Below, piece by piece: positions 54,201 to 64,000 of a stretch of 64,000 nt of DNA. This stretch comes from Lentinula raphanica. Its lineage: Eukaryota; Basidiomycota; Agaricomycetes; Agaricales; Omphalotaceae. A program made the translations under genes and the position numbers. The notes beneath the pieces are model-generated. The model was not told the origin of the DNA, did not search any database, and was given only the letters and a program-made list of their open reading frames with translations. Each line of letters opens with the position of its first letter. Within the stretch, counting starts at the first letter, position 1. The stretch covers positions 1,012,857 through 1,076,856 of the forward strand of contig JANVFP010000020.1 of assembly GCA_027919835.1 (NCBI GenBank), in the 5' to 3' direction.

Positions 54201-55577
54201 GTTTGCATTCAAGTGCAGCACAAATAATCTACAATACTCATTCTACAATACCCAATTTACAATATCCAAGAAATACAGCACGATCGTATAATACAGCACA
54301 CTACTATATACAGTACAAAAAGCTTGCAATATCAAATCAACTCAAATCGGTACACTTATTCTTGCAACAAAAGATGGACTATATCCCCCAAACGTGATGA
54401 ACCGACTTCCCGTTGGATAAAAGCTGTGCCACAGCCTGTGTTGGTGGATGGTGTAATACGCGTACGGGCGCGTAGGGTAGAAGAGTCGAATGGTATAGTG
54501 TGGATGAAATATACGGGGGCCACAGCTTCACGACGAAGGCAGCGTTAGTTGACGAATGATAAAAAGTATTGACCGACGACGTACGCGATAACCCATATCT
54601 TCGGAATCCCATATGGACAGTCCCATTCCCGTCGATGCGCCCAAGCTCCTCGTACTGCTCGAATAATACTGGCGTCCGATGGACGGTGATGCGTAGACGT
54701 TGCCCAGTAGATTGTAATCTACGTACGGCTGTTAGTCGCGTATGCGGATTTGATCGAAAGACGTACCTCAGTTTCGGCCATAATTTGGATTGTAGACGAT
54801 GACAATGATGATGATGAAGGCAAAGAAGCAGCGCGGTGAGCCTACGCTACAGCAGGGACGCTCTGAGCACCGCCGAGGACTTGGGCGTCGTCAGAGTTGG
54901 GGGGGAAAAGTGAAAAAAGTGCGCCCTTATAAGCTATCCGACATTAAGCGCTCCGGACCGGTGATCCGACCGGCGCTTAATTAATTTGCGCTCTTGAACT
55001 GCAACAGTCATCGTCAATGCTGCCGCGCGCAGTGACGGGCCATATACAGATGTTCATGAGCCACAAAAGACTGAGTAGATCAGTCTTTTAAATGCAAGGG
55101 TTTCAGGGAAATGGGTTGAGGAGGAGAACAGCGTCAATGAAGATGATTCTCCTCATCGCCTGGTAACAGCTATTGTCGTCGCTGCGTCCAGGCGATGAAG
55201 ACAGCGTCATTCACGTTGAGCTTTGCTCATCGTACGCTATCTACTGCGACACTATCATGTACTAGTGTCGCGTACAAAATTTTTGCCACATTTCGGCAAG
55301 CGTTCGGCGTTACTTTGTTCGGCCGAAATGCCGATACGTTGCATCACTTTCAGCCGCATTCGCCGACTCTTCGGCGGTCATCGCGTTCTCGGCACCTCGG
55401 CGTATCGTTCAAAAGCGCTGTCCTGTAACTTTCTCCCACACTTCTTCTTCTTCCTCTCTCTCATCTCTTCGGCCACCATTTCGTTCCTCAACACGACAGG
55501 ACCCCCAGGACAACACCAAGGACATCAGGAGACGATGGAGGGCATATAGAGACGACGACGAGGGCTAATCTAGAGGG
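54201..55577. other. No supported gene; possible small minus-strand frame
   Basis: A minus-strand frame of 77 codons at 54379-54612 could extend to an ATG near 54791 through an intron, but two frames fit equally well and neither product is recognisable. AAGCGC-type motifs recur near 54944. Sequence from 55200 on is rich in TTCGGC/GCCGAA pairs. Confidence 0.3.
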
Positions 55578-56336
55578 TTGGAGACCACGGTGACGTGGTC
55601 TGCCAACCAATAAATTCTTGGTGCGTAATCCGTTCATCCGAACGGATTACCCTCGCTCACATAGCCCCTGCATCAGGATAGGGCAATCGTCGACTCGCGT
55701 CGACGATCTCCGACTACTGCCCTGCACCCCCGGATCTATGGAGCCCCCACTCATCTTCGGCCCCGCCTCTTTATGTTACCCCTCAGTCCCGCCTTGTCAA
55801 ACTCGTCGTCGGCCTCCTCTTTTTCACGATATACGCCCGACAACTCCGACACTTCGTGTCAAGCCCCCAGTTCCGCTGTGTCAACGTCAACGCCGCCCCT
55901 CCTTTTTTCCGTTTATCCTTCCCTCACCTCGTCTTCGTCATCCTTGGGACTCTTACACCTCGTTTGGACATTTCTGATTACAATGCTGCACAGCCGGTAC
56001 ATCAACATGGGCCATTTGACTTCATCAACAAACCACAAACATCGTATCCGGCTAGCATACGCTTTGTCTGGCCACGTTTGGCCTCCCTTTCCGTTCAATT
56101 TGGCATCTCGAGCTTTTTACGACGACAGGCGACTCAAAACGAGTCAAGGCGACTCCTCGCCTGTCGACGTTTCTCATTGTTTATTCATTTTCCATTGGTC
56201 TATAATCCCGCCGGGTCGACGCGTATACCTACGTCGACCCGTGCCTTCATTGTTTTGACTCGTCGTCGAGTCATATCGACGACGTTTTACACGTTCTGGC
56301 TTCGGGTCATGTCATCACGATTGTCATCGTGGTGAC
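55578..56336. repeat. Cluster of seven hairpins
   Basis: Seven unrelated inverted repeats with short loops lie in about 760 bp. 55578-55610: GGTTGGAGACCAC against GTGGTCTGCCAACC. 55625-55650: GTAATCCGTTC, loop ATCC, perfect 11 bp. 55686-55707: ATCGTCGAC, loop TCGC, perfect 9 bp. About 56123-56166: CGACAGGCGA, 10 bp, enclosing GACTC/GAGTC. 56212-56241: CGGGTCGACG, perfect 10 bp. 56256-56273: TGACTCG, loop TCGT. 56311-56336: GTCATCACGAT, loop TGTC, one wobble. Stem sequences differ, so this is a shared architecture, not a copied repeat. Confidence 0.75.
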
Positions 56337-57169
56337 GCGTCCCACAGCTGACATTACCTTGATATATCTATACCTACCCAAAATACTATATAAACCGTAG
56401 GTATTTTGTACCCGAACCCCAGTTCGGTTATTCTCATTAATTCTAGCTTTGGTTCTCATCTCTAAATCTGGTCTCTGAATGCCCTTGTAACTTTATCAAG
56501 TCTCCAACGATTAGCAACAAGGATGAATATCATCCTTCCAGCTCCCAATCTTTGGTATAGACATACTGCCTAGCAGTCTTTACCCCGCGTTTTAGGATGA
56601 CTAGCTCGTGCTAGCACCTAACAGGAACTCTATAAATACCCTATCTATATCCTGTAAAATTCCCAGATCAGATATTCTTAATCTATTTGCTTTCTCCTTG
56701 ATCTTTTCTGTATTCTCTAACAAACTTTGTAACAATACTAAACCCAACGTAAAGACTCAAAACACCATATATATGAATGAGCTGTTCTGATAAGTAAGTC
56801 TGCTTGGCTCAATGTTAGAAGGTCATATAGCAATATGCAGAGTAGCATGGGATCTGGCTGCATCATTTGGTTGCAATGTTTTTTTAAAAAATTCGTGTCC
56901 ACCAATTCTTATTGGAGAGAGCGTCTAATATCCTTTTATGTAAGGCCACTGAAAAACCTGAGGGCGCTTGAGGGCGCTTAAAATCAGATAAGCATATACT
57001 AGACATCACTTTCTTTACATGTTCAAAAGCAGAGCAGTATTTCTGGGCATTATGATATCTCACTAAATGAATGAATGTGCGCCAAGATTTCCTACAAGAG
57101 TCTAATGGCCGAGTAAGTTATTGTACTTGTGATAGAGTTTCTGTCGTGTGTTCAAATGTCTAAGTCTAA
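56337..57169. other. No supported gene; TATA-like box near 56390
   Basis: A TATATAAACC box near 56389 follows the hairpin cluster, reminiscent of an LTR or polymerase II promoter, but no partner LTR or gene was found. The remainder is AT-rich. Confidence 0.3.
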
Positions 57170-57267
57170 CGAACAATTCTGAAGTTGATATAGACTGACT
57201 CAGTAGATTTGAGCATTATGAAATCTGAATCACTATTATAGTTGTGCAGGCAGATATCATTGACGAT

Positions 57268-57350
57268 GTGCACTTGGCTCAGTGGTAGAGCATCAGATAG
57301 TGCGTGAGATTCATTATTTGAAGGTGGCAAGTTCAAATCTTGCAGTGGAT
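57268..57350 (+). other. tRNA-like sequence A1 (degraded)
   Basis: Has the D-arm box GGCTCAGTGGTAGAGC and the T arm GCAAGTTCAAATCTTGC. Relative to its copy A2 the acceptor is mutated (GTGCACT) and part of the anticodon-arm loop is deleted, so it is probably a decayed copy. Confidence 0.55.
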
Positions 57351-57569
57351 ACACCAGTAATTATTTGGAATTTTTATTGGTCCCCACAACGGCTACCTGT
57401 GAGGGCAGAGCATGATCAGTGGCCATGTCCTGACTTTTTACGAGTGTTCGAGAAGATCACGTGCAACTGACGCTTATGTAAACTTGCTGAGCCAAGTAGT
57501 TTAACGCCCAGACATGACTGCTGGCTGACCGAGCCTTTTCATATCACAAGTGAACCATTGTTGGAGTAT

Positions 57570-57658
57570 GTCCACTTAGCTTAATGGTCAAGCACCCAAT
57601 AACAGTATGCGGTTACCTGCGTTATTTGGAAGTTGCAAGTTCGAATCTTGCAGTGGAC
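57570..57658 (+). other. tRNA-like sequence B1 with long anticodon arm
   Basis: Acceptor GTCCACT/AGTGGAC (7 bp), D stem GCTT/AAGC and T arm GCAAG TTCGAAT CTTGC are all intact. The anticodon stem CCCAA/TTTGG (one mismatch) continues with TAAC/GTTA, giving a nine-step arm capped by a 17-nt loop. Position 33 is not U, so an intron-bearing normal tRNA is not an easy fit. Confidence 0.6.
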
Positions 57659-57873
57659 ACTCCATTAATTCTTCAAGAAGTTTCTTTTTGACAATATAGG
57701 CGTCTTAAGGCGCTTAAAATTAGATGCAGGCTAGACTTACCATACGAAGAATTCTGAAGCTTATATATATAGAGTAGATTTGAGCATTATGAAATCTGAA
57801 TCACTATTATAGTTGTGCAGGCAGATATCATTGACTGAGGAGAGTGGTATCAATGAGCTTTTCAGATAACTAT

Positions 57874-57968
57874 GTCCACTTGGCTCAGTGGTAGAGCATC
57901 AGATAATGATTAATGATGGGTGCGTGATTCATTATTTGAAGGTGGCGAGTTCGAATCTTGCAGTGGAC
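57874..57968 (+). other. tRNA-like sequence A2 with long anticodon arm
   Basis: Acceptor GTCCACT/AGTGGAC, D stem GCTC/GAGC and T arm GCGAG TTCGAAT CTTGC. The anticodon arm TCAGATAATGA pairs with TCATTATTTGA, 11 steps with one G-U pair, capped by a 19-nt loop. A and B boxes are good, so polymerase III transcription is plausible. Confidence 0.6.
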
Positions 57969-58187
57969 ACACCAGTAATTATTTGGATTTTTTATTGGTC
58001 CCCACAACGGCTACCTGTGAGGGCAGAGCATGATCAGTGGCCATGTCCTGACTTTTTACGAGTGTTCGAGAAAATCACGTGCAACTGACGCTTATGTAAA
58101 CTTGCTGAGCCAAGTAGTTTAACGCCCAGACGTGACTGCTGGCTGACCGAGCCTTTTCATATCACAAGTGAACCGTTGTTGCAGTAT

Positions 58188-58276
58188 GTCTGCTTAGCTT
58201 AATGGTCAAGCACCCAAGAACAGTATGTGATTACCAGCGTTATTTGGAAGTTGCAAGTTCGAATCTTGCAGTGGAC
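58188..58276 (+). other. tRNA-like sequence B2
   Basis: Copy of B1 in the second duplicate. The acceptor has changed to GTCTGCT, but every position can still pair with AGTGGAC by using two G-U wobbles. The anticodon-arm extension has one extra mismatch. T arm identical to B1. Confidence 0.55.
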
Positions 58277-58544
58277 ATGCCATTAATTCTTCAAAAAAAT
58301 TCTTTTTGACAACGTAGGCGTCTTGAGGCGCTTAAAATTAGATGTAGGCTAGACTTACCATGATACTCTCTTCAAAAGCAAGAAAGTGAGGTACTAGTGA
58401 TTATAACAGTAATAATATAATGAGAATAATATCAGACATAGGCTAGACTTAACATGATACTCTTTTTAAAAGCAAGAAAGTGACTCACTAGCGATTATAA
58501 CTGTAATAATATAATAAGAATAATTGAAAATGATATAATAACAA

Positions 58545-61500
58545 TCACATCGATCCAACAATAGCCTGAGCATGTTCCAACCACTTGTAAACGTCTTTGT
58601 GTCTTTGTACATCCACTGACTGGAAATAGTCGTTGTCGTTGATGAATGTAATCACCTTTTTCAATGACAACAAACCTCCGACAACTCCACGGTCATGATG
58701 ATAAAGCAACTTCAACGCCTCATCCATGATAGAATCAGATAAAACCTGTGGGCTCCATTCCATGACAGTCATTGTGATGAGCTGGTTGCAATTCATCATA
58801 AAATCTCTCTCGTTGGTCGCATGCTGCTTGATTTGCATAGCAAGATACCCAGCACGCTGAATCCAGTCTGTACTCACAGTAAAGCACTGAGTACATTCAC
58901 GAAGGAACTCGTTGTTGGGTCTGGATATAGTGGAGTTGAAATGACTGGGAGTGGAAGGGGTACCCGCTCTGGATGAGTGAGGTGTTGAGGTAGGAGTTTT
59001 CGTCATGAATGGATTACCTCTACCAGATGGCTTGACTGATGACGGAGCATTTTGAGACGAGAAGAGACTTGGACCTGATGAGGAACGAGTCTGGGGGACA
59101 GGTTTGGCAGAAGATGGTGGAATTTGAGTGGACAAAGCACTAGGACCTGATGAAGAACGGGTTTTCAGAACAGGTTTGGCTGTACTCCGTTCCAGCTTAA
59201 ATATAGGAGGCGGAGGAGGAGGCAAGTGGGCTATTCTTTTCCGTTTGTGCTTTCTAGCCGTCTTAGAATGAGCAGACTGCCATGCCTGCCAGTTATAGCT
59301 TCTGCGGGGGGTACGTGGTGGTGATTCTGATTCGCTTTCAGATCCAGATGGTGGCAAAGATCGTTTACCAAGAATCTTCGTAGGAGATCTGGGTTTCGAG
59401 GAAGCCTTTGGAGAGGAGTCAGGAACCATTGAGTTTGGTTCCTGTGAGTCCTTTGAAGCGCCTACTTGATCTAAAGAATGTGGCGAAGACTCAGGAACCA
59501 ATAACGTTGGTTCCCGTGAGTCTTTTGAAGCACGTAGCTGACTGAAAGAATGTGGTAATGGATGATTCGAGGGGTTCAACAGTCCATCGTTAGAGAAGAC
59601 CTCGGAAGATGGAGCTCTTTCAGACACGCTGTTGGAAGATGTAGGAATAGAAGTCTCGTTGCTTGAGAGCGACTGAGACAAAAGAGGAACTTGAAGACGT
59701 GTAAGCTCTGGTGAAGGAGCATCATGTCCTCTTTGAGGAAGGACAGGTGCAGCTTCAGCACTTGCCGTCATCTGACCTTTCTCAGATGACGCATTCTGAG
59801 TAGGTTCAATTCGAGGTGGTAGAAGTGGGAGTAAAGGGACATCCTGGGAAGACAGAGCATCCACCTGAGCAGAGTTGGATCCAGGATTGGGAGATTTTCT
59901 GCGTAGCTCAGACGTAGATTTCTGAGTAAAGTCTCCATTACCATGAGATGGATGGCCCTCAGGGGTGCCTAAACGTGAGAACTCTACACCACGGGTAAGA
60001 TTTGGTGTAGACTCCCTAATTGAGACACGTTCTACATCCTCACTCAGGTAAGGATCTAGATCTTCATTTGCCGTAGGATCAAGGCTCATTTCCTCGATTT
60101 CTGCAAGCACTATTTGAGAGTGATTAGGGGGGAGGGTACTTATTTCAGTGATGAGTTTCAACGTACGCATTTGGTCTACATCATCAGGATCCTCCTTAGG
60201 ATCCATCCGCGGTGCATCAGATGTGACTACTGTACATCCCACAGATTACGGTTGAAATGGTATATTCATCTTTATTGAATGTAACTTACCCTTATTACCC
60301 TCAAGCAATGATTCTTGAGCGTTCAGGGTTTCTTCTGCCAAAAGTCCAATTAAGAACCCTAATCAAATGATGGAAAGAAACTCACGTTGATGTTTCTCTG
60401 CCAAGTGCTCTACCTTTTGAGCCTTTCCTTCAGTAGAACCTGCGCTCCCAGCTGATGTGTGCGGGGAAATATCGTTGACTGAGCAGAGAAATATCAAACA
60501 TTACATATTAGTACTCACTATCTAAAAGCTTTCCGTTTGCAAGTTCCCAACACATCTTCCTGCGAAGATAAGCGCAGTTGGACTGATCAAAAGTGATATC
60601 CAAACTCTCTTGTGAGCAAGAGAGGATGATATTCACAGTAAAAATTCCACAGTCGTAGGAATTTTGTTGTTGTGGAACCTATAGTGAACACAGCTCAAGA
60701 ATAGACAACCGGCGATGTTCGATCGTCGTTACCTTCATCTGTGGCACCATCAGATCCAAACTGTCCAACAGTTCGTTTCGCAGGATTGCCTCAGTGAGGA
60801 GCCACTCCTGAATGTCCTAAGACCAAGTATTGAGCTCATTATTACGTTGGACTGTAGTTAGAAGTTCAACTTACTGTGAGAACACTTTCATGATAGCTGC
60901 GATAGACACTTTGCAAGCTATCGTATAACGTCAGAGTAGCTTCCCTGGGATCAATGATTCCCGTCATCCAGTGCGTGTTTCCTACGTTGATAGGCATCAG
61001 AATCAGCCTTGATTTGAAAAGATTTGGGTACTGTTTCATTTGGTTTGAGTAAGGCAACAGCGCCGATATTAAACTTATATTAAGTACTTACATGTTTGGT
61101 TATGCGGAACACCGGATGGTCTTCGCTCAACCTCCGTTGTTGGGAAGCCGATTTCGCGGAGTTTGCTATTTGGCCGTAGACGAGAGAAGGTAGGATGGTG
61201 ATATCATTCTTGCACACCTTGGCACAAAGAGAAAGATAGGCATCGATGAGGGTGTCGTTAAGCCACCGCTTTGGGTTCAGCCGATGAAAGTCGAGATTTT
61301 TGAGTTGGTACTTGTCAAAAGTACAGGCGATGGCATTGGGTGGCTTGGCTTGTAAAAGCCTATCCACTGCTGCCTCCAAATCCTTCGGCAGCTTGGAAGA
61401 AGGCACTGTTATTGAGAAAATTAGTTATGGTTTCCTTTTTGGAATAATCATTGAGAAGAGAGAAGAGAAAACGAAACAAAATCAAACTTTTTTTTACAAC

Positions 61501-62782
61501 CACCGCGCGGTTGTAGATTATGCGGTGGGGTTATTACAGGCAAGTAGCACAAACAGTTTGAGTAAAGTATCGTAAGGTCATACTAACCGAGGTTAGCAAT
61601 TTCTCGTTCTTTTCCTTTCCCTGCGAGCAAAAACGTATTAGCAGTCACACACGAGTTCTATCTAATGGGGTTAACTCACCGGTCTCGACATTTCTGTAAT
61701 ACTGCGAGCCTAAAAGCAGAATCAACGATAATTCAGATCGTAACATGATTTCTATCACTCACTATGCAAGAAAGATCGGTCAAAATCAACCAAGACCTTG
61801 TCCGTTCCAGCTATTTCCTCATCCGTGTATGTTTCCAGAACACCAGACGGCTGACCGGCTGTTGTGATACGCGACATCATTTCATCTATCACCTCTAATC
61901 AGTCATTGTACTATTCAGTAAGTGATCACTTACCTGTAAAGCGCTTGAAGCGATCCCCAATATCTTCCAATCCATGCTGCTTCTTATCTTCCCAAAACTG
62001 ACAATGGGCGTTTCCAAGCTGCTCGCTTGCCTTCACAGCCTTCGTCCTTGACCCTGACGCAAAGGCGTTTAGGGCCTGTACTATGTCCACCTCGTACACC
62101 CATCTCTTTGGCGCCTTGACCCATTTTCCAATCTCGTCATCGGATATGTATGGATCGACCTCCCCTAACTCCGGGCTTCTCATCCGACGACGATCACTAC
62201 AGAAGCTGCGTTATAGCGTGTGTCTGACAACAAAAGGACAACGACTCACCCAAAAACTTTACGTTCTGGTTCGATAACTACCTCCCTCATATCATCTACT
62301 ACGTCCATTACATCCTCGTCTTCCTCTACATCTCCATGAAGCTTATTGGACTGAAGATCTTCTTGATCCTGGTCTGCTTCAAATATGTAAGCGTTGTCAG
62401 TCCAAGTCAGAGTCTTCATTCACTCACCTTCATTATCCTCCATTTCGACGTCGCTATCCTTCTTCTGAATGTTTCTCCCCTCTTCCTCTTCACTTTCAAC
62501 CATGAGCAAGTTATTATCTACATCCATCGACTGATCATCATCGGTTATCTCGATAACGTCCTCCTCGACGCGTGGTTTGGATGCCTTTTGTGTTCGGGTT
62601 GCAGGTGTTCTTGATTTTGGAGGAACATTTCGTCTAGTTGTCGGTGCCTTTCGCGTTTTTGCAGCAGCCTTTTTGGATTGAGCAGCAGGCTGTCGTCGTC
62701 GCCTTAGTGGTTGTGGCAACGGTTCATGCAGAGGACCAACACAATAAACCGGAGTAGATTCGTCGCGTTCGAAAGGGGCCAT
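58545..62782 (-). CDS. Ulp1-type (C48) cysteine protease, probably transposon-borne
   Basis: Multi-exon minus-strand gene. Firm 5' exons are 62428-62782, 62250-62376 and 61934-62196, in phase. The start MAPFERDESTPVYCVGPLHE leads into a basic, then acidic N-terminal region. The protease domain reads RWLNDTLIDAYLSLCAKV, LPSLVYGQI, RLILMPINVGNTHWMTGIID (His, Trp), LTLYDSLQS (Asp) and VPQQQNSYDCGIFTVNIILS (Gln, Cys): the complete C48 catalytic set. Proteases of this clan remove SUMO or related modifiers. The long C-terminal exon (58545-60242) is Ser/Pro-rich and ends in a helical domain with CTQCFTVSTDWIQRAGYLAM. Joining it to the protease exons is likely but not proven. In basidiomycetes such Ulp1 genes often ride in large DNA transposons. 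Confidence 0.78.
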
Positions 62783-63137
62783 GTTGTCTTTGTTAGGTAG
62801 CCTGGAGCAGTGCAGTTTAAGATTAGCGTGGTGATCTTGATCGTGAAGGAGCGAGGAGTGATGATCGTTGTGGTGGTCGTAGTTAGAAAGAGAAATGAAA
62901 AAAATGGACCGGCATTGCCCGAGGCGTTCATGAACGTGATAATAAGCGCCCAAATATAGATCTAGGTTGTAGCGGCTATTTGAGCGCTCATTAAGCGCCA
63001 TCTTTCATGGGTTCGTTTAACGCCCAATAAGCGCTTTACAGCTTAGTCAGAAATTAGGTACACCGTGTTGAATAAGCACCTCAGATTAGCGCTCAAACTT
63101 CAATTCTTTCAACGACTATCATCATCATCTATATAAC
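62783..63137. promoter_or_regulatory. Divergent promoter region with repeated AGCGC motifs
   Basis: 355 bp between the divergent Ulp1-like and Cys/His-rich genes. Variants of AAGCGC or AGCGCT occur at about 62943, 62981, 62992, 63029 and 63085, on both strands. The same motif heads each 164-bp repeat unit near 53 kb. Binding by an element-encoded protein or a shared regulator is an inference. Confidence 0.45.
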
Positions 63138-64000
63138 ATGTCTTCCACTGTTCTTCAACTCGATCCCACACAAATACCACCAGTCGCCTTTCCTAACACT
63201 GTGGATGGAGTGTACCAAGGTCCTTTTATGGATTCTTGGCAAACAGGACGCTTCATCGTCTGTTCCCATACCTGTCGACACACTGTGAAACGAGTCCGAC
63301 CTGAGTTTGAACACCTTTTCATCTGGCCTGTCAACACTGGCGGCCGATCTTACGATCATTGCAAAAACGCCAAGTTCCATGACCAATGCACTGAGGAGTG
63401 TCCAGGTTATTCAAAAGGGGGACCGCGAAATGCAGCTGGACGACGACCTGCAACGCTGGCTGAAACCGCTCGAGGGGTTATAATATGGCGAAACCTCGCG
63501 GACAATCATTTTGACGGGCTTCAGGTTCGGGAGAAGGAATGGATCAGAAAAGTTAGAGTTGGCGAGGAGTTGGTCAATCCGCAACTAAGGGCGCTGTGGC
63601 TTGCTGCTCCTTCTCTTCCTGTCCTCTTTCCATCGCCATACTCCAACTTTGGAATAGGACCTGATCCACAACACTTGCAATTTCAGGACATCCCCACGCA
63701 TCTATCACAACAGATGAGACCCTTCAACGTTAACGCTGCTCTTAATGGCTTACCTGCTATGGCAGGATCGACAGTTCCAGGCCCTGGTCCTGTGCTTTGT
63801 GGATATGAAGGTTTTGGTGAGTTTTTAGATATTATCACACAAGGTTTACTCAACTCTTTGATCGCTAAGGTGCCCCATCTCCCAACACGAACCCTACACC
63901 TTTGGTCGCTCCCATTGCAGGTCCGAGTACACATAGCGAAGCTTCACACTCGCACAGCACAACAAGAGCACCTCAACCTTCTCCGCGCAAGATTTCTGAC
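63138..64000 (+). CDS. Cys/His-rich putative DNA-binding protein (partial, runs off right edge)
   Basis: Exon 1 is 63138-63816 and exon 2 starts at 63870 (intron GTGAGT..AAG) and remains open at the window end, giving at least 270 residues. The N-terminus MSSTVLQLDPTQIPPVAFPN leads into a probable zinc module: RFIVCSHTCRHTVKRVRPEF, FIWPVNTGGRSYDHCKNAKF and DQCTEECPG. The spacing is reminiscent of GRF-type ribbons, as in the MULE accessory genes, but is not the same. Ala/Arg and Pro/Ser-rich segments follow. It is divergent from the Ulp1-like gene. It could be the accessory or the N-terminus of the transposase of a large element. The family is not recognised with confidence. Confidence 0.55.
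   Translation, partial: MSSTVLQLDPTQIPPVAFPNTVDGVYQGPFMDSWQTGRFIVCSHTCRHTVKRVRPEFEHLFIWPVNTGGRSYDHCKNAKFHDQCTEECPGYSKGGPRNAAGRRPATLAETARGVIIWRNLADNHFDGLQVREKEWIRKVRVGEELVNPQLRALWLAAPSLPVLFPSPYSNFGIGPDPQHLQFQDIPTHLSQQMRPFNVNAALNGLPAMAGSTVPGPGPVLCGYEGFGEFLDIITQGLLNSLIAKVPHLPTRTLHLWSLPLQVRVHIAKLHTRTAQQEHLNLLRARFL

Larger units (their letters stand above)
57170..58345. repeat. Tandem duplication of about 590 bp carrying tRNA-like sequences
   Basis: 57170-57747 and 57748-58345 are diverged copies, both containing GAGCATTATGAAATCTGAAT, GGTCCCCACAACGGCTACCT and CACGTGCAACTGACGCTTAT in the same order. Each copy holds two tRNA-like sequences of different type, about 300 bp apart. Confidence 0.82.

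Noticed and set aside
55618..56335. Overlapping plus-strand frames of 119, 161 and 159 codons
   Set aside because: They coincide with the hairpin cluster, are low in complexity and lack any protein-like pattern; the open frames reflect base composition.

Overview
The window looks like nuclear DNA from a mushroom-forming basidiomycete (Agaricomycetes). Genes are cut by many short introns (about 47-80 nt, mostly GT-AG, at least three GC-AG). Families typical of that group are present: MGQYW-type F-box-like proteins, a DUF6534-type membrane protein, single-enzyme flavin halogenases and several DNA and LTR transposons. No prokaryotic features were seen. Gene models come from reading the six frames and joining exons by splice sites and protein continuity. 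Family names are from memory, without database searches.

Layout. 0-2.5 kb: two tandem F-box-like genes on the minus strand, the first cut by the window edge, with a duplicated promoter block. 2.6-5 kb: translation factor eIF2A (+), broken by two one-base losses in homopolymers. 6.1-7.3 kb: an Old Yellow Enzyme (-). 7.66-11.17 kb: a full Harbinger/PIF transposon (TAA target duplication, inverted ends, Myb/SANT gene and DDE transposase with one nonsense codon). 12.2-14.1 kb: a mitochondrial-type PP2C phosphatase (-). 14.28-14.70 kb: a foldback/MITE-like element. 14.84-22.96 kb: an 8.1-kb Mutator-like element (MULE) with an exact 9-bp target duplication. It carries an intact 952-aa transposase, two related Cys-rich accessory genes and a decayed captured fragment of a UVRAG/Vps38-like gene.

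23.3-45.3 kb holds a probable secondary-metabolite locus: a compact 1028-aa KS-AT-ACP polyketide synthase (-), a monocarboxylate-type MFS transporter (-), an O-methyltransferase (+), a DUF6534 membrane protein (+), a flavin-dependent halogenase (+) and, beyond a KH-domain RNA-binding gene (-), a second MFS transporter (+). A chlorinated, O-methylated polyketide is the natural inference. Two LTR elements lie inside the locus. One is a 374-bp miniature LTR element (TRIM) with identical 126-bp LTRs that each contain a tRNA-like sequence, inserted exactly at a splice acceptor. The other is an internally deleted Copia element. The two share primer-binding and polypurine sites.

46-50.7 kb: four small genes for predicted secreted proteins, two of them diverged tandem paralogues. 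51-58.5 kb is gene-poor: a 164-bp tandem repeat, a cluster of seven perfect or near-perfect hairpins, and a tandem duplication with four tRNA-like sequences that have an unusually long anticodon arm. 58.5-64 kb: a Ulp1-type (C48) protease gene (-) facing a divergently transcribed Cys/His-rich gene (+, running off the window). Shared AGCGC motifs suggest that 53-64 kb is part of a large DNA transposon whose other end lies outside the window.
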